A stretch of DNA of 64,000 nt from Moringa oleifera (taxonomy: Eukaryota > Streptophyta > Magnoliopsida > Brassicales > Moringaceae), in assembly GCA_021397835.1 (NCBI GenBank), contig JAJFZO010000704.1, forward strand, positions 36,001 through 100,000, read 5' to 3'. The notes under the pieces were generated by a model, which saw only the letters and a program-made list of their open reading frames with translations, did not search any database and was not told the DNA's origin. Made by a program: the position numbers and the translations under genes. Shown here piece by piece: positions 48,290 through 61,666 of this stretch (its first letter is position 1; every line of letters starts with the position of its first letter).

Positions 48290-49060
48290 ATTAGCTGGGA
48301 TGTGGCTAGATAAACTCGACGGTGTGGGCTGCGAAGCTAATGATGACGCATGCTACGCGAGGGCCAAATCGTTGGGGGGATTTTGAACATGCGGAGTGCT
48401 TCGTCGCAGGCCCTCTAGGTGGAGGATGCGGGGCTGGATCCCGATTCCCAGGCTTTCCTTGGCGGACCTGTTGCGCAGTGCGATCGACGACACGACCGTC
48501 GGCCGTTAACAATGAGTGAGCCACACGGCCAGCCAGGGCAAGGTGTGACACCCTGCTACCAAGGCCTCATCGGTGGGAAAAAGGTGGGCAACGAAATGAG
48601 AGAAATCATGGGATAATAAGCCAGGATGTGGCTAGAAAAGCTCGACGATGTGGGCGACGAGGCTAATGATGATGCTTGCTACGTGAGGGCCAAATCGCTG
48701 GGGAGATTTTGAGCATGAGGAGTGCTTCGTCGTAAGCCCTTGAGGTGGCGCATGCGGGGCTGGATCCCGACGCCCAGGCTTGCCTCGGTAGACTCGTGGC
48801 GCACCGCGATCAACGACACTATCGTCGGCCGTTAGCAATGAGTGAGCCACACGGCCAGCTAGGGCAAGGCGTGAGACCCTGCTGCCAAGGCCTCATCGGT
48901 GGGAAAAACGTGGGCAACCAAATGGGAAAAATCGTGGGATAATAAGCTGGGATGTGGCTACACAAGCTTCACGGTGTGGGCGGCGAGGCCAATGATGATG
49001 CATGCTACGCGAGGGCCAAATCACTGGGGGGATTTTGAGCATGCGGAGTGCTTCGTCGTA
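48290..49060. repeat. Block R (X-Y unit pair), copy 1
   Basis: Unit X has gggctgcgaag on the left and ggacctgttgcg with ggccgttaacaatg on the right. Unit Y has gatgatgcttgc on the left and gcgcatgcggggc on the right. The pair recurs at 50900-51670 (offset 2609) and 54831-55480 (a further 3916), with related sets at 57441 and 62008. X becomes progressively ggacccg and ggccgctaac towards the right end of the window. Confidence 0.8.
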
Positions 49061-50899
49061 GGCCCTCGAGATTGTGGATGTGGGACTGGATCCCGACGCC
49101 CGGGCCTGCCTAGTCGGACTCGTTGCGCACCGCGTTCAACGACACGATCGTCGGCCGTTAGCAATGAGTGAGCCACACGGCCAGCCAGGGCAAGGCGTGA
49201 GACCCTGCTGCCAAGGCCTCATCGGTGGGAAAAACGTGGGCAACGAAATGGGAAAAATCTTGGGATAATAAGCTGGGATGTGGCTACACAAGCTTGACGG
49301 TGTGTGCGGCGAGGCTAATGATGATGCATGCTACGCGAGGGCCAAATCGCTGGGGGGATTTTGAGCATGCGGAGTGCTTCGTCGCAGGCCCTCGAGGTGG
49401 CGGATGCGGGGCTGGATCCAGACGCCCAGGCTTGCCTCGGCGGACTCGTTGTGCACCGCGATCAACGACACGATCGTCGGCCGTTAGCAATGAGTGAGCC
49501 ACACGGCCAGCCAGGGCAAGGCGTGACACCCTGCTGCCAAGGCCTCATCGGTGGGAAAAACGTGGGCAACAAAATGAGAGAAATCGTGGGATAATGAGCT
49601 GGGATGTGGCTAGACAAACTCGACAGTGTTGGTGGCGAAGCTAACGATGATGCATGCTACGCGATGGCGAAATCGCTGGGGGGATTTTGAGCATGCGGAG
49701 TGCTTCGTCATAGGCCCTCGAGGCGACGGATGCAGGGCTAGATCCCGATGCCCAGGCTTGCCTAGGCAGACTCGTTGCGCAGCGCGATCGACGACAGGAT
49801 CGTTGGCCGTTAGCAATAAGGGAGCCACACGGCCAGCCATGGCAAGGCGTGACACCCCTGCTGCCAAGGCCTCATCGGTGGGAAAACGTGGGCAACGAAA
49901 TGAGAGAAATCGTGGGATAATGAGCTGGGATGTGGCTAGATAAACTCGACGGTGTGGGCCGCGAAGCTAATGATGATGCATGCTACGCGAAGGCCAAATC
50001 GCTGGGGGGATTTTGAGCATGCAGAGTGCTTCGTCGTAGGCCCTCGAGGTGGCGGATGCGGGGCTGGATCCCGACGCCCAGGCTTTCCTTGGGGGACTCG
50101 TTGCGCAGTGCGATCGACGACATGATCGTCGACCGTTAGCAATGAGTGAGCCACACGGCCAGCCAGGGCAAGGCGTGACACCCTGCTGCCAAGGCCTCAT
50201 CGATGGGAAAAAGGTGGGCAACGAAATGAAAAAAATCATGGGATAATAAGTTGGGATGTGGCTACACAAGCTCGACGGTGTGGGCGACGAAGCTAATGAT
50301 GACGCATGCTACGCGAGGGCCAAATCGATGGGGGGATTTTGAGCATGTGGAGTGCTTCGTCGCAGGCCCTCGAGGGGACGGATGCGGGGCTGGATCCCGA
50401 CGCCCAGGCTTGCCTTTGCGGACTCGTTGCGCAGCATGATCGATGACACGATCGTTGGCCGTTAGCAATGAGGGAGCCACACGGCCAACCATGACAAGGC
50501 GTGACACCCCTGCTGCCAAGGCCTCATCGGTGGGAAAAAGGTGGGCAACGAAATGAGAGAAATCATGGGATAATAAGCTGGGATCTGGCTACACAAGCTC
50601 GACGGTGTGGGCGGCGAAGCTAATGATAACGCATGCTACGCGAGGGCCAAATCGCTGGGGTGATTTTGAGCATGCGGAGTGCTTCGTCGCAGGCCCTCGA
50701 GGCGACGGATGCGGGGCTGGATCCCAACGCCTAGGCTTGCCTTTGCGGACTCGTTGCGCAGCGCGATCGACGACACGATCGTTGGTCGTTAGCAATGAGG
50801 GAGCCACACGGCCAGCCATGGCAAGGCGTGACACCCTGCTGCCAAGGCCTCATCGGTGGGAAAAATATGGGCAACGAAATGAGAGAAATCGTGGGAGAA

Positions 50900-51670
50900 T
50901 GAGCTGGGATGTGGCTAGATAAACTCGACGGTGTGGGCTGCGAAGCTAATGATGACGCATGCTACGCGAGGGCCAAATCGCTGGGGGGATTTTGAGAATG
51001 CGGAGTGCTTCGTCGTAGGCCCTCGAGGTGGCGGATGCAGGGCTGGATCCCGATGCCCAGGCTTTTCTTGGCGGACCCGTTGCGCAGTGCGATCGACGAC
51101 ACGATCATCGGCCGTTAACAATGAGTGAGCCACACGGCCAGCCTGGGCAAGGCGTGACACCCTGCTGCCAAGGCCTCATCGGTGGGAAACAGGTGGCCAA
51201 CGAAATGAGAGAAATCATGGGATAAAAAGCTAGGATGTGGCTAGACAAGCTCGACGGTGTGGGCGGCGAGGCTAATGATGATGCTTGCTACGCGAGGACC
51301 AAATCACTGGGGGGATTTTGAGCATGCGGAGTGCTTAGTCGTAGGCCCTCGAGGTGGCACATGCGGGGCTGGATCCCGACGCCCAGGCTTGCCTCGGTAG
51401 ACTCGTTGCGCACCGCGATCAACGACACGATCGTCGGCCATTAGCAATGAGTGAGCCACACGGCCAACTAGGGCAAGGAGTGAGACCCTGCTGTCGAGGC
51501 CTCATCGGTGGGAAAAACGTGGGCAACGAAATGGGAAAAATCGTGGGATAATAAGCTGGGATGTGGCTACACAAGCTTGACGGTGTGGGCGGTGAGGCTA
51601 ATGATGATGCATACTATGCGAGGGCCGAATCGCTGGGGGGATTTTGAGCATGCAGAGTGCTTCATCGTAG
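50900..51670. repeat. Block R, copy 2
   Basis: An X unit (ggacccgttgcg, ggccgttaacaatg) is followed by a Y unit (gatgatgcttgc). A gcttgacgg unit then follows, as in copy 1, at an offset of 2609. Confidence 0.8.
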
Positions 51671-54489
51671 GCCCTCGAGATTGCGGATGCGAGGCTGGAT
51701 CCCGACGCCCAGGCTTGCCTCGGCGGACTAGTTGTGCACCGCGTTCAACGACATGATCGTCGGCTATTAGCAATGAGTGAGCCACACGGCCAGCCAGGGC
51801 AAGGCGTGACACCCCTGCTGCCAAAGCCTCATCGGTGGGAAAAACGTAGGCAACAAAATGAGATGAATCGTGGAATAATGAGCTGGGATATGGCTAGACC
51901 AACTCGACGGTGTTGGTGGCGAAGCTAATGATGATGCATGCTACGCGATGGCTAAATCGCTGGTGGGATTTTGAGCATGCGGAGTGCTTCGTCATAGGCC
52001 CTCGAGGCGACGGATGCGGGGCTAGATCCCGATGCCCAGGCTTGCCTAGGCGGACTCGTTACGCAGCGCGATCGACGACACGATCGTCGGCCGTTAGCAA
52101 TAAGGGAGCCACACGGCCAGCCATGGCAAGGCGTGACACCCCTGCTGCCAAGGCCTCATCGGTGGGAAAACGTGGGCAACGAAATGAGAGAAATCGTGGG
52201 ATAATGGGCTGGGATGTGGCTAGATAAACTCGACGGTGTGGGCTGCGAAGCTAATGATGATGCATGCTGCGCGAAGGCCAAATCGCTGGGGGGATTTCGA
52301 GCATGCAGAGTGCTTCGTCGCAGGCCCTCCAAGTGGCGGATGCGGGGCTGGATCCCGACGCCCAGGCTTTCCTTGGGGGACTCGTTGTGCAGTGCGATCG
52401 ACGACATGATCGTCGACCGTTAGCAATGAGTGAGCCACACGGCCAGCCATGGCAAGGCGTGACACCCCTGCTGCCAAGGCCTCATCGGTGGGAAAAAGGT
52501 GGGCAACGAAATGAGAGAAATTATGGGATAATAAGCTGGGATCTGGCTACACCAGCTCGACGGTGTGGGCGGCAAAGCTAATGATGACGCGTGCTACGCG
52601 AGGGCCAAATCGCTGGGGGGATTTCGAGCATGCGGAGTGCTTCGTCGCAGGCCCTCGAGGTGGCGGATGCGGGGCTGGATCCCTCCGCCCAGGCTTGCCT
52701 TTGTGGACTCGTTGCGCAGCGCGATCGATGACACGATCGTTGGCCGTTAGCAATGAGGGAGCCACACGGCCAGCCATGGCAAGGCGTGACACCCCTGCTG
52801 CCAAGGCCTCATCGGTGGAAAAACGTGGGCAACGAAATGAGAGAAATCGTGGGATAATGAGCTGGGATGTGGCTACACAAGCTCGACAGTGTGGGCCAAG
52901 AAGCTAATGATGATGCATGCTACGCGAAGGCCAAATCACTGGGGGGATGTTGAGCATGCAGAGTGCTTCATCGCAGGCCCTCGCGGTGGCGGATGCGGGG
53001 CTGGATCCCGACGCCTAGGCTTTCTTTGGTGGACTCGTTGCGCAGTGCGATCGACGACACGATCGTCGACCATTAGCAATGAGTGAGCCACACGGCCAGC
53101 CATGGCAAGGCGTGACACCCTGCTGCCAAGGCCTCATCGGTGGGAAAAAGGTGGGCAAAGAAATGAGAAAAATCATAGGATAATAAGCTGGGATGTGGCT
53201 ACGCAAGCTCGACGGTGTGGGCGGCGAAGCTAATGATGTCGCATGCTACGCGAGGGCCAAATCGCTGGGGAGATTTTGAGCATGCGGAGTGCTTCGTCGC
53301 AGGCCCTCGAGGTGGCGGATGCGGGGCTGGATCCCGACGCCCTAGCTTGCCTCGGCAGACTCGTTGTGCACCACGATCAACGACACGATCGTCGGCCGTT
53401 AGCAATGAGTGAGCCGCACGGCCAGCCATGGCAAGGCGTGACACCCCTGCTGCCAAGGCCTCATCAGTGGGAAAAACGTGGGCAACGAAATGAGAAAAAT
53501 CGTGGGATAATGAGCTGGGATGTGGCTAGACAAACTCGACGGTGTTGGAGGCGAAGCTAACGATGATGCATGCTACGCGAAGGCCAAATCTCTTGGGGGA
53601 TTTTGAGCATGCGGAGTGCTTCATCGCAGGCCCTCGAGGTGGCGGATCCGGGGCTGGATCCCGACGCCCAAGCTTGCTTCGGCTGACTCGTTGCGCACCG
53701 CGATCAACGACACGATCGTCGGCCGTTAGCAATGAGTGTGCCACACGGCCAGCCAAGGCAAGGCGTGAGACCCTGCTGCCAAGGCCTCATCGGTGGGAAA
53801 AACGTGGGCAACGAAATGGGAAAAATCGTGGGATAATAAGCTGGGATGTGGCTACACTAGCTTGACGGTGTGGGCGGCGAGGCTAATGATGATGCATGGT
53901 ACGCGAGGGCCAAATCGCTGCGGGGATTTTGAGCATGCGGAGTGCTTCGTCATAGGCCCTCGAGATTGCGGATGCGGGACTGGATCCCGACGCCCAGGCC
54001 TGGCTCGGCGGACTCGTTGCACACTGTGTTCAACGACACGATCGTCGACCGTTAGCAATGAGTGAGCCACACGGCCAGCCAGGGCAAGGCGTGAGACCCT
54101 GCTTTCAAGGCCTCATCGGTGGGAAAAACGTGGGCAACGAAATGAGAAAAATCGTGGGATAATAAGCTGGGATGTGGCTACACAAGCTTGACGGTGTGGG
54201 CAGCGAGGCTAATGATGATGCATGCTATGCGAGGGCCGAATCGCTGGGGGGATTTTGAGCATGCAGAGTGCTTCGTCGTAGGCCTTCGAGATTACGGATG
54301 CGGGGCTGGATCCCGACGCCCAGGCTTGCCTCGGCGGACTCGTTGCGCACCACGTTCAACGACATGATCGTCGGCTGTTAGTAATGAGTGAGCCACACGG
54401 CCAGCCAGGGCAAGGCGTGACACCCCTGCTGCCAAGGCCTCATCGGTGAGAAAAATGTGTGCAACAAAATGAGAAAAATCGTGGGATAA

Positions 54490-55480
54490 TGAGCTGGGAT
54501 GTGGCTAGATAAACTCGACGGTGTGGGCCGCGAAGCTAATGATGATGCATGCTACGCGAAGGCCGAATCGCTGGGGGGATTTTGAGCATGCAGAGTGCTT
54601 CGTCGTAGGTCCTCGACGTGGCAGATGCGGGGCTGGATCCTGAAGCCCAGGCTTTCTTAGGGGGACTCATTGCGCAGTGCGATCGACGACACGATCATCG
54701 ACCGTTAGCAATGAGTGAGCCACATGGCCAGCCAGGGCAAGGCATGACACCCTGCTGCCAAGGCCTCATCGGTGGGAAAAATGTGGGCAACGAAATGAGA
54801 GAAATCGCGGGATAATGAGCTGGGATGTGGCTAGATAAACTCGACGGTGTGGGCTGCGAAGCTAATGATGACGCATGCTATGAGAGGGCCAAATCGCTGG
54901 GGGGATTTTGGGCATGCGGAGTGCTTCGTCGCAGGCCCTCGAGGTGGCGGATGCGGGGCTGGATCCCGATGCCCAGGCTTTCCTTGGCGGACCCGTTGCG
55001 CAGTGCGATCGACGACACGATCGTCGGCCGCTAACAATGAGTGAGCCACACTGCCAGCCAGGGCAAGGCGTCACACCCTGCTGCCAAGGCCTTATCGGTG
55101 GGAAAAAGTTGGGCAATGAAATGAGAGAAATCATGGGATAATAAGCTAGGATGTGGCTAGACAAGCTCGACGGTGTGGGCAGCGAGGCTAATGATAATGC
55201 TTGCTACGCGAGGGCCAAATCGCTGATGGGATTTTGAGCATGCGGAGTGCTTCGCCGTAGGCCCTCGAGGTGGCGCATGCAGGGCTGGATCTCGACACCC
55301 AGGCTTGCCTTGGTAGGCTCGTTGCGCAACGCGATCAACGACACGATCGTCGGCCGTTAGCAATGAGTGAGCCACACGGCCAGCTAGGGCAAGGCGTGAG
55401 ACCCTGTTGCCAAGGCCTCATCGGTGGGAAAAACGTGGGCAACGAAATGGAAAAAATCGTGGGATAATAAGCTGGGATGT
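54490..55480. repeat. Marker unit plus block R, copy 3
   Basis: A unit with the rare ctcgacgtggcag and ctggatcctgaagccc (54612-54648) is followed by X (ggacccg, ggccgctaac) and Y (gataatgcttgc, ctgatggg, gcatgcagggc). The marker unit and X recur at 57100-57770 (offset 2610) and 61667-62340 (offset 4567 from 57100). Confidence 0.85.
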
Positions 55481-56439
55481 GGCTACACAAGCTCGACGGT
55501 GTGGGCGGTGAAGCTAATGATGACGCATGCTAAGCGAGGGCCCAATCGCTGGGGGGATTTCGAGCATGCAGAGTGCTTCGTCGCAAGCCCTCGAGGTAGC
55601 GGATGCGGGGCTGGATCCCGACGTCCAGGCTTTCCTTGGCGGACTCGTTGCGCAGTGCGATCGACGACACGATCGTCGACCGTTACCAATGAGTGAGCCA
55701 CACGGCCTGCTAGGGCAAGGCGTGAGACCCTGCAGCCAAGGCCTCATCGGTGGGAAAAACGTGGGCAATGAAATGGGAAAATTCGTGGGATAATAAGCTG
55801 GGATGTGGCCACACAAGCTCGACGGTGTGGGCGGCGAAGCTAATGATGACGTATGCTACGCGAGGGCCCAATGGCTGGGGGGATTTTGAGCATGCGGAGT
55901 GCTCCGTCGCAGGCCCTCGAGGCGATGGATGCAGGGCTGGATCCTGACGCCCAGGCTTGCCTTTGCGGACTCGTTGCGCAGCGCGATCGACGACACGATC
56001 GTTAGCCGTTAGCAATGAGGGAGCCACACGGCCAGCCATGGCAAGGCGTGGCACCCCTGCTGCCAAGGCCTCATCGGTGGGAAAACATGGGCAACGAAAT
56101 GAGAGAAATCGTGGGATAATGAGCTGGGATGTGGCTACACAAGCTCGACGGTGTGGGCCGCGAAGCTAATGATGATGCATGCTACGCGAAGGCCAAATTG
56201 CTGGGGGGATTTTGAGCATGCAGAGTGCTTCGTCGCAGGCCCTCGAGGTGGCGGATGCGGGGCTGGATCTCGACGCCCAGGCTTTCCTTGGCGGACTCGT
56301 TGCGCTGTGCGATCGACGACACGATCGTCGACCGTTAGCAATGAGTGAGCCACTCGGCCAGCCAGGGCAAGGCGTGACACCCTGCTGCCAAGGCCTCATT
56401 GGTGGGAAAAAGGTGGGCAAAGAAATGAGAAAAATCATG

Positions 56440-57065
56440 GGATAATAAGTTGGGATGTGGCTACACAAGCTCGACGGTGTGGGCGGCGAAGCTAATGATA
56501 ACGCATGCTACGCGAGGGCCAAATCGCTGGGAGGATTTTGAGCATGCGGAGTGCTTTGTCGCAGGCCCTCGAGGTGGCGGATGCGGGGCTGGATCCCGAC
56601 GCTCTAGCTTGCCTCGGCGGACTCGTTGTGCACCACGATCAACGACACGATCGTCGGCCGTTAGTAATGAGTGAGCCGCACGGCCAGCCAGGGCAAGGCT
56701 TGACACCTCTGCTGCCAAGGCCTCATTGGTGGGAAAAAGGTTGGCAAAGAAATGAGAAAAATCATGGGATAATAAGCTGGGATGTGGCTACACAAGCTCG
56801 ACGATGTGGGCGGCGAAGCTAATGATGACGCATGCTACACGAGGGCCAAATCGCTGTGGGGGTTTTGAGCATGCGGAGTGCTTCATCGCAGGCCCTCGAG
56901 GCGACGGATGCGGGGCTGGATCCCGACGCCCAGGCTTGCCATTGCGGACTCGTTGCGCAGCGCGATCGACGACACGATCGTTGGCCGTTAGCAATGAGGG
57001 AGCCACACGGCCAGCCATGGCAAGGCGTGACACCCCTGCTGCCAAGGCCTCATCGGTGGGAAAAA
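56440..57065. repeat. Young two-unit block, copy 1
   Basis: The block is nearly identical to 60028-60653 (offset 3588), and a third copy lies at 61008-61640 (a further 980). Markers are gtgctttgtcgcagg, cccgacgctctagc, ggcttgacacc, cgacgatgtggg, catgctacacgagg, and cttgccattgcgg in copies 1 and 2. The few differences suggest a recent event. Confidence 0.88.
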
Positions 57066-57784
57066 TGTGGGCAACGAAATGAGAGAAATCGTGGGATAAT
57101 GAGCTGGGATGTGGCTAGATAAACTCGACGGTGTGGGCCGCGAAGCTAATGATGATGCATGCTACGCGAAGGCCAAATCGCGGGGGGGATTTTGAGCATG
57201 CAGAGTGCTTCGTCGCAGGTCCTCGACGTGGCAGATGCGGGGCTGGATCCTGAAGCCCAGGCTTTCCTTGGGGGACTCATTGCGCAGTGCGATCGACGAC
57301 ACGATCGTCGACCGTTAGCAATGAGTGAGCCACACGGCCAGCCAGGGCAAGGCGTGACACCCAGTTGCCAAGGCCTCATCTGTGGAAAAAATGTGGGAAA
57401 CTAAATGAGAGAAATCGTGGGATAATGAGCTGGGAAGTGGCTAGATAAACTCGACGGTGTGGGCTGCGAAGCTAATGATGACGCATGCTTTGCGAGGGCC
57501 AAATCGTTGGGGGGATTTTGAGCATGCGGAGTGCTTCGTCGCAGGCCCTCGAGGTGGCGGATGCGGGGCTGGATCCCGATGCCCAGGCTTTCCTTGGCGG
57601 ACCCGTTGCGCAGTGCGATCGACGACACGATCGTTGGCCGCTAATAATGAGTGACCCACACGGCCAGCCAGGGCAAGGCGTGACACCCTGCTGCCAAGGC
57701 CTTATCGGTGGGAAAAAGTTGGGCAACGAAATGAGAGAAATCATGGGATAATAAGCTAGGATGTGGCTAGACAAGCTCGACGGT

Positions 57785-58110
57785 GTGGGCGGCGAGGCTA
57801 ATGATAATGCTTGCTACGCGAGGGCCAAATCGCTGATGAGATTTTGAGCATGCGGAGTGCTTCGTCGCAGGCCCTCGAGGTGGCGGATGCGGGGCTGGAT
57901 CCCGATGCCCAGGCTTTCCTTGGCGGACCCGTTGCGCAGTGCGATCGACGACACGATCGTTGGCCGCTAACAATGAGTGACCCACACGGCCAGCCAGGGC
58001 AAGGCGTGACACCCTGCTGCCAAGGCCTCATCGGTGGGAAAAAGGTGGGCAAAGAAATGAGAAAAATCATGGGATAATAAGCTGGGATGTGGCTACACAA
58101 GCTCGACGGT
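57785..58110. repeat. Hybrid Y/X unit
   Basis: The left half is Y type (gataatgcttgc, aaatcgctgatgag). From about 57860 onward the right half is X type (ggcggacccgttgcg, ggccgctaac, gagtgaccc). The pure X unit precedes it at 57457, another X-type right half follows at 58200-58400, and a pure Y unit starts at 58424. The simple X-Y pair has thus grown to X, Y/X, X, Y, as unequal exchange in mid-unit would produce. Confidence 0.85.
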
Positions 58111-58679
58111 GTGGGCGACGAAGCTAATGATGACGCATGCTACGCGAGGGCCAAATCGCTGGGGGGATTTTTAGCATGCGGAGTGCTTCGTCGCAGGCCC
58201 TCGAGGTGGCGGATGCGGGGCTGGATCCCGATGCCCAGGCTTTCCTTGGCGGACCCGTTGCGCAGTGCGATCGACAACACGATCGTTGGCCGCTAACAAT
58301 GAGTGACCCACACGGCCAGCCAGGGCAAGGCGTGACACCCTGCTGCCAAGGCCTTATTGGTGGGAAAAAGTTGGGCAACGAAATGAGAGAAATCATGGGA
58401 TAATAAGCTAGGATGTGGCTAGACAAGCTCGACGGTGTGGGCGGCGAGGCTAATGATAATGCTTGCTACGCGAGGGCCAAATCGCTGATGACATTTTGAG
58501 CATGCGGAGTGCATCGCCGTAGGTCCTTGAGGTGGTGCATGCAGGGCTGGATCCCGACACCCAGGCTTGCCTCAGTAAGCTCGTTGCGCAACGCGATCAA
58601 CGACACGATCGTCGGCCGTTAGTAATGAGTGAGCCACACTGCCAGCTAGGGCAAGGCGTGAGACCCTGCTGCCAAGGCC

Positions 58680-59990
58680 TCATCGGTGGGAAAAACGTGG
58701 GCAACGAAATGGGAAAAATCGTGGGATAATAAGCTGGGATGTGGCTACACAAGCTCGACGGTGTGGGCGGCGAAGCTAATGATGACGCATGCTACGCGAG
58801 GGCCCAATGGCTGGGGGGATTTTGAGCATGCGGAGTGCTCCGTCGCAGGCCCTCGAGGCGATGGATGCGGGGCTGGATCCCGACGCCCAGGCTTGCCTTT
58901 GCGGACTCGTTGCGCAGCGCGATCGACGACACGATCGTTGGCCGTTAGCAATGAGGGAGCCACAAGGCCAGCCATGGCAAGGCGTGACACCCCTGCTGCC
59001 AAGGCCTCATCGGTGGGAAAACGTGGGCAACGAAATGAGAGAAATCGTGGGATAATGAGCTGGGATGTGGCTACATAAGCTCGACGGTGTGGGCCGCGAA
59101 GCTAATGATGATGCATGCTACGCGAAGGCCAAATCGCTGGGGGGACTTTGAGCATGCAGATTGCTTCGTCGCAGGCCCTTGAGGTGGCGGATGCGGGGCT
59201 GGATCCCGATGCCCAGGCTTTCCTTGGCGGACTCGTTGCGCAGTGCGATCGACGACACGATCGTCGACCGTTACCAATGAGTGAGCCACACGGCCTGCTA
59301 GGGCAAGGCGTGAGACCCTGCTGCCAAAGCCTCATCGGTGGGAAAAACGTGGGCAATGAAATGGGAAAAATCGTGGGATAATAAGCTGGGATGTGGCTTC
59401 AGAAGCTCGACGGTGTGGGCGGCGAAGCTAATGATGACGTATGCTACGCGAGGGCCCAATGGTTGGGGGGATTTTGAGCATGCGGAGTGCTCCGTCGCAG
59501 GCCCTCGAGGCGATGGATGCGGGGCTGGATCCCGACGCCCAGGCTTGCCTTTGCGGACTCGTTGCGCAGCGCGATCGACGACACGATCGTTGGCCGTTAG
59601 CAATGAGGGAGCCACACGGCCAGCCATGGCAAGGCGTGACACCCCTGCTGCCAAGGCCTCATCGGTGGGAAAACGTGGGCAACGAAATGAGAGAAATCGT
59701 GGGATAATGAGCTGGGATGTGGCTACATAAGCTCGACGGTGTGGGCCGCGAAGCTAATGATGATGCATGCTACGCGAAGGCCAAATCACTGGGGGGACTT
59801 TGAGCATGCAGATTGCTTCGTCGCAGGCCCTTGAGGTGGCGGATGCGGGGCTGGATCCCGACGCCCAGGCTTTCCTTGGCGGACTCGTTGCGCAGTGCGA
59901 TCGACGACACGATCGTCGACCGTTACCAATTAGTGAGCCACACGGCCTGCTAGGGCAAGGCGTGAGACTCTGCTGCCAAAGCCTCATCGG
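58680..59990. repeat. Young tandem dimer (offset 652)
   Basis: Two units are duplicated back to back. The first has gggcccaatgg and gtgctccgtcgc (58800 and 59452). The second has ggggactttgagc, gcagattgcttcg and ggcctgctagggc (59140 and 59792). Only a few substitutions separate the copies. The first unit also has a relative at 55850-56060. Confidence 0.88.
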
Positions 59991-60027
59991 TGGGAAAAAC
60001 GTGGGCAAAGAAATGAGAAAAATCGTG

Positions 60028-61640
60028 GGATAATGAGCTGGGATGTGGCTACACAAGCTCGACGGTGTGGGCGGCGAAGCTAATGATGACGCATGCTACG
60101 CGATGGCCAAATCGCTGGGGGGATTTTGAGCATGCAGAGTGCTTTGTCGCAGGCCCTCGAGGTGACGGATGCAGGGCTGGATCCCGACGCTCTAGCTTGC
60201 CTCGGCGGACTTATTGTGCACCACGATCAACGACACGATCGTCGGCCGTTAGCAATGAGTGAGCCGCACGGCCAGCCAGGGCAAGGCTTGACACCCCTGC
60301 TGCCAAGGCCTCATTGGTGGGAAAAAGGTGGGCAAAGAAATGAGAAAAATCATGGGATAATAAGCTGGGATGTGGCTACACAAGCTCGACGATGTGGGCG
60401 GCGAAGCTAATGATGACGCATGCTACACGAGGGCCAAATCGCTGTGGGGGTTTTGAGCATGCGGAGTGCTTCATCGCAGGCCCTCGAGGCGACGGATGCG
60501 GGGCTGGATCCCGACGCCCAGGCTTGCCATTGCGGACTCGTTGCGCAGCGCGATCGACGACACGATCGTTGGCCGTTAGCAATGAGGGAGCCACACGGCC
60601 AGCCATGGCAAGGCGTGACACCCCTGCTGCCAAGGCCTCATCGGTGGGAAAAACGTGGGCAACGAAATGAGAAAAATCGTGGGATAATGATCTGGGATGT
60701 GGCTACACAAGCTCGACGGTGTGGGCGGCAAAGCTAATGATCATGCATGCTACGCGAGGGCCAAATTGCTGGGGGGATTTTGAGCATGCAGAGTGCTTCG
60801 TCGCAGGCCCTCGAGGTGGCAAATGCGGGGCTGGATCCTGACGCCCAGGCTTTCCTTAGTGGACTCGTTGTGTAGTGTGATCGACGACACGATCGTCGAC
60901 CGTTAGCAATGAGTGAGCCACACGGTCAGCCAGGGCAAGGCGTGACACCCTGCTGCCAAGGCCTCATCGGTGGGAAAAAGGTGGGCAACGAAATTAGAAA
61001 AATCATTGGATAATAAGCTGGGATGTGGCTACACAAGCTCAACGGTGTGGGCGGCGAAGCTAATGATGACGCATGCTACGCGAGGGCCAAATCGCTGGGG
61101 GGATTTTGAGCATGCGGAGTGCTTTGTCGCAGGCCCTCGAGGTGGCGGATGCGGGGCTGGATCCCGACGCTCTAGCTTGCCTCGGCAGACTCGTTGTGCA
61201 CCACGATCAACGACACGATCGTCGGCCGTTAGGAATGAGTGAGCCGCACGGCCAGCCAGGGCAAGGCTTGATACCCCTGCTGCCAAGGCGTCATTGGTGG
61301 GAAAAAGGTGGGCAAAGAAATGAGAAAAATCATGGGATAATAAGCTGGGATGTGGCTACACAAGCTCGACGATGTGGGCGGCGAAGCTAATGATGACGCA
61401 TGCTACACGAGGGCCAAATCGCTGGGTGGGTTTTGAGCATGCGGAGTGCTTCATCGCAGGCCCTCGAGGCGACGGATGCGGGGCTGGATCCCGACGCCCA
61501 GGCTTGCCTTTGCGGACTCGTTGCGCAGCGCGATCGACGACACGATCGTTGGCCGTTAGCAATGAGGGAGCCACACGGCCAGCCATGGCAAGGCGTGACA
61601 CCCCTGCTGCCAAGGCCTCACCGGTGGAAAAACGTGGGCA
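60028..61640. repeat. Young two-unit block, copies 2 and 3
   Basis: Copy 2 (60028-60653) and copy 3 (61008-61640) of the block at 56440 are separated by one unrelated unit (60680-61010). Copy 3 has cttgcctttgcgg where copies 1 and 2 share cttgccattgcgg, so copies 1 and 2 are closest although they lie farther apart. Confidence 0.85.
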
Positions 61641-61666
61641 ACGAAATGAGAGAAATCGTTGGATAA

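Larger units (their letters stand above)
35690..54310. repeat. Zone of the 'cctcgagatt' unit subfamily
   Basis: Units with cctcgagatt in place of cctcgaggtgg, often followed by a gttcaacgac right half, occur repeatedly here (about 35693, 40593, 42541, 43850, 44503, 45477, 46783, 47108, 49068, 51677, 53961 and 54287). I did not see this word outside the zone. The subfamily is interspersed with other types instead of forming a solid block. Confidence 0.8.
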
